Shown piece by piece: positions 57,601 to 64,000 of a stretch of DNA of 64,000 nt. A program made the position numbers and the translations under genes. Origin of the DNA: Cenococcum geophilum 1.58 (lineage: Eukaryota; Ascomycota; Dothideomycetes; Gloniales; Gloniaceae); the NCBI GenBank assembly GCA_001692895.1, contig KV748254.1, positions 186,001 to 250,000 of the forward strand, read 5' to 3'. The notes beneath the pieces were generated by a model that was not told where the DNA came from, did not search any database, and saw only the letters and a list, made by a program, of their open reading frames with translations. How positions within the stretch are numbered: the stretch's first letter is position 1; each line of letters begins with the position of its first letter.

Positions 57601-60600
57601 TTTTCTAAATCCTTAAAACCTCTTCTTATATTACTACTACTTATTCTTAAACAGCGTCTTCTTTAAACAATATCTCTAGTGGTTCTCTTATAAATCTTAT
57701 AGGCTTCCCCTTATAGGGTTCTAGGATCCCTATTATAATAGTAAAACATTTCTGTTTTTAATGCCTATACTTAACTTTATAGTTTTAATTTGCGGGGTCT
57801 TCCCTATTATCTTATCTATGGCATATCCGGAACCGTTACTAAATCCTTACCTTTAGTCCTTAGGAATATTTTAATTGCCGTATTATATCCCAGCTAAAGG
57901 TATTCCTTAGGTTCCTAACTATTATATACCTAAAAGTATCCTTTTTAACGGATTAAGAATTCGCGCTTCTTCTAGCGCTATCTTTAATCTAAAATATCTT
58001 CTACATTCTATTCTAGTTCCCTATTAATTTTGCTAAGGGGTAGTAGTTCCGTACTATCTCTTTTCTAGTATAGCTTTAGTAAGGAAATATAAAATATAGG
58101 ATATATTAAATATAATTTCTGCAATTCTAATTTATAGGCTTAATTTCCTTTAGTTTTCCTAACTATTTTAAAGGGTCTAAGCTACTGGTAATCTAGCTTC
58201 TCCTTAATACGTTTTATTCGGATATTTTTTATAGATAGTAAGAATTCGTCTCCTATCTTAAATTCTTTTAGTATATATTTTTTGTTATAGTAACTTTTTT
58301 ATATAGCCTAGGCGTCTAGTAAGTGCTTTTTAGGTTCTTCTCTACAAATTCTTATTTGCTTGATTCTCTTAGACGCTACCGGTGCCTCCCTTTTAGGAAT
58401 AATATCCTTAACGTTTTAGGGGTTATTTACTTTTACCCCAAATAATACTTTATAAGGGGTTGTTTTTATACTACTATAGATACTTATATTATATACGTAT
58501 TGTGTTAAAGCTAACCACAATATTTAATTATCCTGTTAATAATTAATATAGTAGTGGAGGTAGTGTTTTAATAACGCATTTAAACGCTTTATTAGCCCAT
58601 CTATTTATAGGTAAAAGGTAGTACTTATTCTTTACCGTATTTTTAATAAAAGATAGAATAAAAACTAAAATGCGCTATTAAATACAGTACCTCTATTAGA
58701 TATAATTCCCCTTAGTATACTAAATAAGAGCTATTATTCTAAAAATAGGCCTGCTAGTTCTACTACTATAATTATTATTATAACAGAAAAGTACCCTAAG
58801 AACTTTATATATCTATTAATAATTACTAAAATAGTATTAGCAACTTCTTCCGTTCTTATTTTAGTAGGGAGTAAGCCTATTATAAAATCTATTATTAATT
58901 CTAATATAGGTTCCTATAGAATAGGAAGCACTAATAACTCGCTATATAGGCAATATCTAGATATCTATACCCTTTAGTATGTATTATATCTTAATATATA
59001 GTCCTTAACCTCTTCGGACATTCTATCCTAAAAGTATTTCCTTTAAACGGCCTTAAGGGTTCTGTTAGTACTATAGTAACCCCTAAGAGGGTCGTTATAG
59101 AAGACCTTTAAAATTTCGTCCTAAACCGCTTAGTCCTTTAGGACATATATAGCACCCTTAAAGCGTAATAAACCCTTTTAGTCTTGCTACTATAGCTTCT
59201 TAATAACTCTAGCTAAGTTAGTCTTTACTATATCTTTCCACCTCTCCCTAGAGATAAAGGCGTCCCTTTATTATACTTAAAAAAGAAGATCTAAAAAGGT
59301 TTTATATAGATTACTTACTTTTATTTCGCTTGCCGCTATTATAGATATAAGGTATAGCACAAGAAGTTTTAAACCATTAGTGCTAGTAAATTCTCCTGCC
59401 GTTATATAGTATGCTACGCTATAAATAGGTATCTTGCCTATCCCCTTTAGATCTAAATACTTGTAGCTAATACGCCGTTAAGTTAAAGGTGCCGTAATAC
59501 CCCTAGTATATCCTATAGAATTCTCACTAATTCTAAGGTATACTAACTTTATAATATCTACCTAGCCTATAACCTAGTCTATAACTATATCCTACAGCTC
59601 CACAATTATAGTGCTTTATAGCTATATTGCTAGGACCTCTACCCTACTATAAAATTCTATAGTTCTAGGGAAAGAGTCTTCTTTCTTCCTAAGCAAATTT
59701 TGCAATATGGGGATTATTTCCCCTATGCTGTCCTAGATTCTTCCTATCTTATAATCTAGATATCTTAACAACCTATTAGTAGGATTTATCTTTCCTAGGC
59801 GGTATATAATTTTAAAGTTATACTATAATAGTGCCTCTGCCTATCTAGCTTATTGACCGCTTAATACCTTTATAGTTATAAAGTATTCTAGGTTATTATA
59901 GTCTGTAAGGACTTTAATAGGGTAATTGCTTTCTATACAATAATATCGCTAGTGCTTTATTGCTATAACTATCGTAAGTAGCTTCTGGTTGTGCGTTATA
60001 TAACGCTATTCTATAGGGGTTATTTTTCTTAACTAAAACGCCATAGAATACTATTCTCCGTCTTTTAATTAAAATATAATTACCCCTAGGGCGAAGCCGG
60101 ATATATCTGTTTTAAGGTATATATATAGCTCCTAACAGAAGTATATTAGGATAGGCGCCGATATAAATAAATCCTTTAACCGGTTTATAGCCTATTTAGT
60201 AGCTTCCCTAAATATAAAGGGTCCAACTTCTTACTATTCTTAGATCCTTTTAGTAGATTAGTAATTAGGAGTATTACTTATAAATAGTAAATAATAAACG
60301 TTTAGTAGAAGTTCGCCGTGCTTAAAAAAAACCTCTACTTCTCTAAATATTATAGGGTAGGGCCATTCCCTAATAGCATCTACTCGACTTTTCTCTATTA
60401 ATACTCTATTAACGCTAATAATAAAGCCTAGAAAATTAATGTTAGTAGTATAAAACATACACTTTTTTAGGTTTATATAAAGCTTATATTCCTGTAGTCT
60501 TTCTAGTACTATTTATACGTGGTACGTATATACTTTATAGTTATTAAAGTAGACTATAATGTTATTAAGGTAGACTATATATATCGTGTCTAATAGGCCC

Positions 60601-61950
60601 GATAATGCCTTATTAATATAGGCCTAAAATATCGCCGATACGTTAGTAAGCCTAATAAATAGCATCACTAGGTACTTAAAGTGGCCATACCGTATTTAGA
60701 ACGCCATTTTCTACTTATTACCAGCTTTAATCCAGATTCAATGGTATATATCTTTTAAATCCAATTTCATAAATATCTTTACGCCTAATAGTTTGTTAAT
60801 AAGCTCCCCTATTAAGGGTAATAGGTAGTAATTCTTTATAGTAATCTTATTTAGCGCCTAATAGTTAATATAGAGGTAAAGGGTCTTATCCTTCTTAGGT
60901 ATAAATATAATTAGTACCCCTACTAGGCTTATAGAGGGCCGAATCTATCCTCTTTAAAGATTGTCTACTATATATTAACGCAGTACCACCAGCTTATTTT
61001 CTAATAGGTTATACAGTGGTCCAAAAGGAGGTTATTTATCCCCTATATCTATCTTATACTTAACCAATATAAAGTTAAGTAAGGTTTATGCAGCCTCTTT
61101 ACTAGAAATATCCTCTAAGTTTATATATTCTTATAGAATCTCTAGTTCCTTAACTGCGTATAGCCGGATATCCGAAAATAAATATCCCGTATCCCTGTTC
61201 TTAGTGTTAAGAGTAGTATATATAGCATATACCCACCCTTCTTCTTATATATAGTTTAAGAAAGTCTTTTAATCTTTAACTATAATGCGCGGTTAAGACT
61301 TCTGATATTAATATAAGGCTAAAGGCCAATTAATATCTAGATTAACTTAGCGAAGCTATAGGTATCCTAAAATAAAATTATGCCCCTTAATTTCTGCGGC
61401 ATAAAAGCGCATCTTTTACATATTCTATAGACTATCGCGGTCCTAGCTAGCTACGGAAAAAGCCTATTCTCTATAGTATGGAATCCGGTGGCCTCCAATG
61501 CTTTAAATAGTACGCACTTATATGCCGCTAAAGTCTAAATCCAATTCTTTTACTAGTAATTAAGAAATAAACCCTATAGTCACGCCGCTATCTATAAGGC
61601 AGTCTTATATTACCTATTTATTATTAACTTAAATAGAGACAGGAATAACTATACGGTAGCTTACTCCCTCCTTTTCTTACTAGCCTAGTATAAGGGAGTA
61701 AAGATCTACTAGGCTCTCTCTTTTCCCAATTAATCTAATTCTTATTTCTTCTACTGGTAGAAGCGCTTTATATAGCCCTTTTTGCCGCAGTTATAACAAA
61801 TATATAACTCTTAGTTTTACTTACTTAGATTAGGTTTTTACCTATTATTATTCTAGAGCTAACTAGTGTTACTCTAAGGCTTTAAAGCCTGCTTACATTA
61901 TTCTTCTATAGAGTAGTTAGGTTAGTGTTCGTACTAATTTAATAGTATAA
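57600..61950 (-). mobile_element. Ty3/Gypsy chromovirus copy G, boundaries not fixed
   Basis: Minus-strand coding in the order gag knuckle (61815-61775), protease (about 61600), RT (60950-60260), RNase H (about 60200-59850), integrase (59300-58020) and chromodomain (57990-57850). LTRs were not identified, so both ends are approximate. The RT and chromodomain are distinct from those of A/F and E. Confidence 0.8.
57840..61830 (-). pseudogene. Gypsy G gag end and pol, RIP-inactivated
   Basis: Knuckle ICYNCGKKGYIKRFY (His and last Cys now Tyr) near 61780-61815. Protease LIDSGVTIGFIS near 61575-61610. RT: YGHFKYLVM, YINKALSGLLDTIYIVYLNN near 60550-60700 (YLDD to YLNN); the stop-free stretch 60258-60458 is the RT thumb, NFLGFIISVNRVLIEKSRVD. 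Integrase C-terminus near 58030-58250: GDEFLLSIKNIRIKRIKEKL, RPFKIVRK, YKLELQKLY. Chromodomain near 57850-57985: VEDILD, REFLIR.KGYF, EPKEYL. All inactive. Confidence 0.85.
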
Positions 61951-61989
61951 GTAAGTTATATCCCGGGGCACGAAATACATATAGTATCG

Positions 61990-62446
61990 TATGCTCTTTA
62001 GGATAGTAGTAACTGTCGATTGTATAAAGCAGACTACGTAGTCTATATACTAATGCGCCTCCCCCCTAATTAGTTAGTGCTTCAGAAGTGCACCAGACGC
62101 GTAAGTAGGTGGTTGGTGCACCAAACGCGTAAACGCGTACTTGGCGTACCGAACGCGTAAGCACGCGGTTAGTATGACAGGTGCTATAATTATACACTGG
62201 CGGTACTTAGAAAATAAAACCACTTATATATAGCCTCCGTAATTGTCTTAATAGAACCATAAAACACATAAGAAAATACATAGGAAATCCCTCCTAAGGT
62301 GCCTTCTGGGTTACCTTCCAAATAGTGCTCCAAGCTGGCCGTAAGTCCTGCTTACGGTCCGTAAAATAAACTGTACGGCCTTTTAACGGGCCGTAAATGC
62401 ACCATACGGCCTTCCGACGGGCCGTAACTAAACTGTAAATACTCTA
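61990..62446 (-). repeat. Probable 3' LTR region of Copia H
   Basis: Lies between Gypsy G and the end of a Copia pol frame. Contains three tandem copies of GTGCACCARACGCGTAA-like text (about 62085-62165) and several interspersed CCGTA/TACGG inverted motifs (about 62340-62430). CpG is well kept. Its exact ends and duplication cannot be set because the other LTR is outside the window. Confidence 0.5.
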
Positions 62447-64000
62447 TTAGTCTCGCTCTACCCATTCTATAACCTTTAGGTTAAGCTTATTTGTATTAAT
62501 TAGGGTTTTAAGAGCTTAACACGGCTCTACCTTAGTCATAGCGTCTACTAGGTTATCTCCGCTGCTAATCCATTTAACCTCTATAATCTCACGTCGTTCG
62601 TAGGCCTAATATAAGCACATTAGGTCGACCATAAGCCTCTTCTCTTATATCGTACCTAGTTTAACTAGGCAGTTATAAAGGGACTTTAAATTAGTGTATA
62701 AAACCAGGGGTAACTGCTCCAGTTATAGAATCTTCTAAACCGTTAATTTAATTGCGGCTGCTATATTAAATCCATAAGCTAGTGCATATAGTTTAGAAGC
62801 TAGTACACTACGGGTTACTCGTTTATACTTAATTAAGGACCAGTACAGTATATTTACGTCCTAATTACGGTCCGTAAGTATAATTACAAAGCTAATTTAT
62901 AATAATAGGTCTTTGTTATTAGTAAAAGATGCGTCCGTAAATACTAGTAGGCTAAGGGAATTCAGGTCTAGTGGTATAAAAGTAAATCCCCTTACTATAT
63001 TATTAATTTGCCACTAAATGCGCTTATTAAGCTACTTAACATTTTCTTCTTACAGGTCTACTGCCTGGGCCGCAAAGGATAGATTATAGGCAGATTTAGA
63101 TTAACAGACTGTGGCAATATAGGCGCCTCTTGCACGCTATGCAGCGTATTAGTCCTTTATATTTACGGTCTTATAGGTCTCTCCGCGGGAACTAGTAAGG
63201 TCCGTAGGTTTTGCTATAACGGGCTTTAGGTTTTAAGCTTAGCGTTCCTAAGTTAGCTTAATTAGGTTGCCCTTTTATATAATTAAGCCTCTATTAAACT
63301 TAATTAGAGTCTACTTAGTTAACTACTCTTACGGCTTTACCAAGAACTTTACCTTTTATAGTTTAGTTTCTTTAGCGTCTGCAAAGGTTTAGTCTGCTAG
63401 AAAGAGGGTATTATTAGTTTAAAGTCCAACAATGCCAAGGCCGTTTAATGGGGTGTATAAGAGGTAGGGGTCGTAGGTCAACTGTTCCATTTTAAGTTTA
63501 CTAACGTAATACTAGTGGTACGTTTTAAACCAATGGTTTCCAGCTTCTGGTACTCTATAAAGAGGTTTTAACCCATAAAATTGTTCCTAGTTATAGGTTA
63601 AGCTCGCGGGGTAGTCGTATAAAGATGTCCCTACTTAGGTAGGTGTTAGACTGCACGTAGGCTTATAAGATGTCCCATAAGTAAAGGGCTACAGGTTTAA
63701 TTTGCTGTAATCCAGGCGTAAGTACAAGTATAATCCGTTGACTAACTCGTTAAATTGTAGGCAATTGCGTAAGGACTAAACCCTTTCCCTAGTCGTTATA
63801 AGCTTGTATAACAAGCCTTAATTTCTTAAAGGCTTTATTAGTACTAGGGTGCTTAATTTTATTAACAAAGCGTAAGTTAAATATACGGACGCCTTGCGGA
63901 ATATCTTTCTCCGTTATAACCGCAAAGACGCCCTTTTTAAGTAGTCCGTTAATCTCTTTACGTCGTAAGTCCGTAAAAGGGGTTTCCTATATTAGAACTA
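62447..64000 (-). pseudogene. Ty1/Copia element H, pol 3' end (RT and RNase H), cut by window end
   Basis: The minus-strand frame ends ...VIEWVERD at TAA 62447-62449. RNase H end: KWISSGDNLVDAMTKVEPC near 62515-62580. RT catalytic segment near 63390-63445: GIVGL.TNNTLFLAD (family QTDDTL; Asp now Asn). The part near 63800-64000 matches the RT start of Copia D in order but not in detail, so H is a related but separate family. Stops are RIP-type. The rest of the element lies beyond the window. Confidence 0.8.

Noticed and set aside
60258-60458. Stop-free 66-codon minus-strand frame as a gene
   Set aside because: It is the RT thumb region of Gypsy G, not an independent gene.
1-64000. Starship giant transposon (HET gene as cargo)
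   Set aside because: No tyrosine-recombinase (DUF3435) captain and no suitable direct repeats seen; the HET gene lies outside all delimited elements.
4432-64000. Mitochondrial or AT-rich centromeric DNA as the explanation for AT richness
   Set aside because: Stops fall at Gln/Trp codons of recognisable nuclear retrotransposons and CpG is retained; this is RIP, with no mitochondrial genes.

Overview
This looks like a repeat-rich chromosomal segment of a filamentous ascomycete (Pezizomycotina). It holds a HET-domain gene, a GNAT acetyltransferase gene with a spliceosomal intron and an Slx9-type ribosome-biogenesis gene. Most of the rest is transposable elements whose reading frames are littered with TAG/TAA where CAG, CAA or TGG is expected, with TpA very frequent and CpA/TpG scarce by eye. 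That is the signature of repeat-induced point mutation (RIP). No composition was computed.

Layout. (1) 1-3.8 kb: gene-bearing DNA with a HET gene (+) and a two-exon GNAT gene (-). (2) 3.8-21.4 kb: a three-level nest. An 8-bp target duplication encloses a hAT DNA transposon (4432-20939). A Ty3/Gypsy chromovirus, copy A (6049-20177, 419-bp LTRs), lies in its transposase gene. A second chromovirus, copy B (11265-17609, 192-bp LTRs), lies in the pol of A in the opposite orientation. Every level keeps a perfect target-site duplication (TSD). (3) 21.4-27.35 kb: a Tad1-like LINE with a perfect 14-bp duplication. (4) 27.8-29.5 kb: a small gene island carrying the Slx9-like gene. (5) 29.6 kb onward: Gypsy copy C (+), which hosts a 426-bp palindromic MITE, a Ty1/Copia element D (30862-37062, -) and Gypsy copy E (-). 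E in turn hosts Gypsy copy F (42851-50775, -), the same family as A but less decayed. (6) 50.8-57.6 kb: degenerate sequence I cannot classify, with a fairly fresh Pogo/Fot1-like transposon (54135-55995) that has only two nonsense changes. (7) 57.6-64 kb: Gypsy chromovirus copy G (-), then a second Copia (H, -) cut by the window end.

The three host genes appear to be ordinary unrelated cellular genes; the elements form two insertion histories that can be read outward-in. Points that go beyond a routine repeat annotation: family A/F carries a third reading frame after the chromodomain that runs uninterrupted in frame about 240 bp into the 3' LTR; a ~29-bp repeat module is shared by the LINE tail and two Gypsy LTRs; and the palindromic MITE has the same terminal architecture (ACGT..TTC plus ACCACCGAG motifs) as the Pogo-like transposon 24 kb away. 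All element boundaries marked exact were fixed by matching TSDs and LTR or inverted-repeat ends; others are approximate and said to be so.
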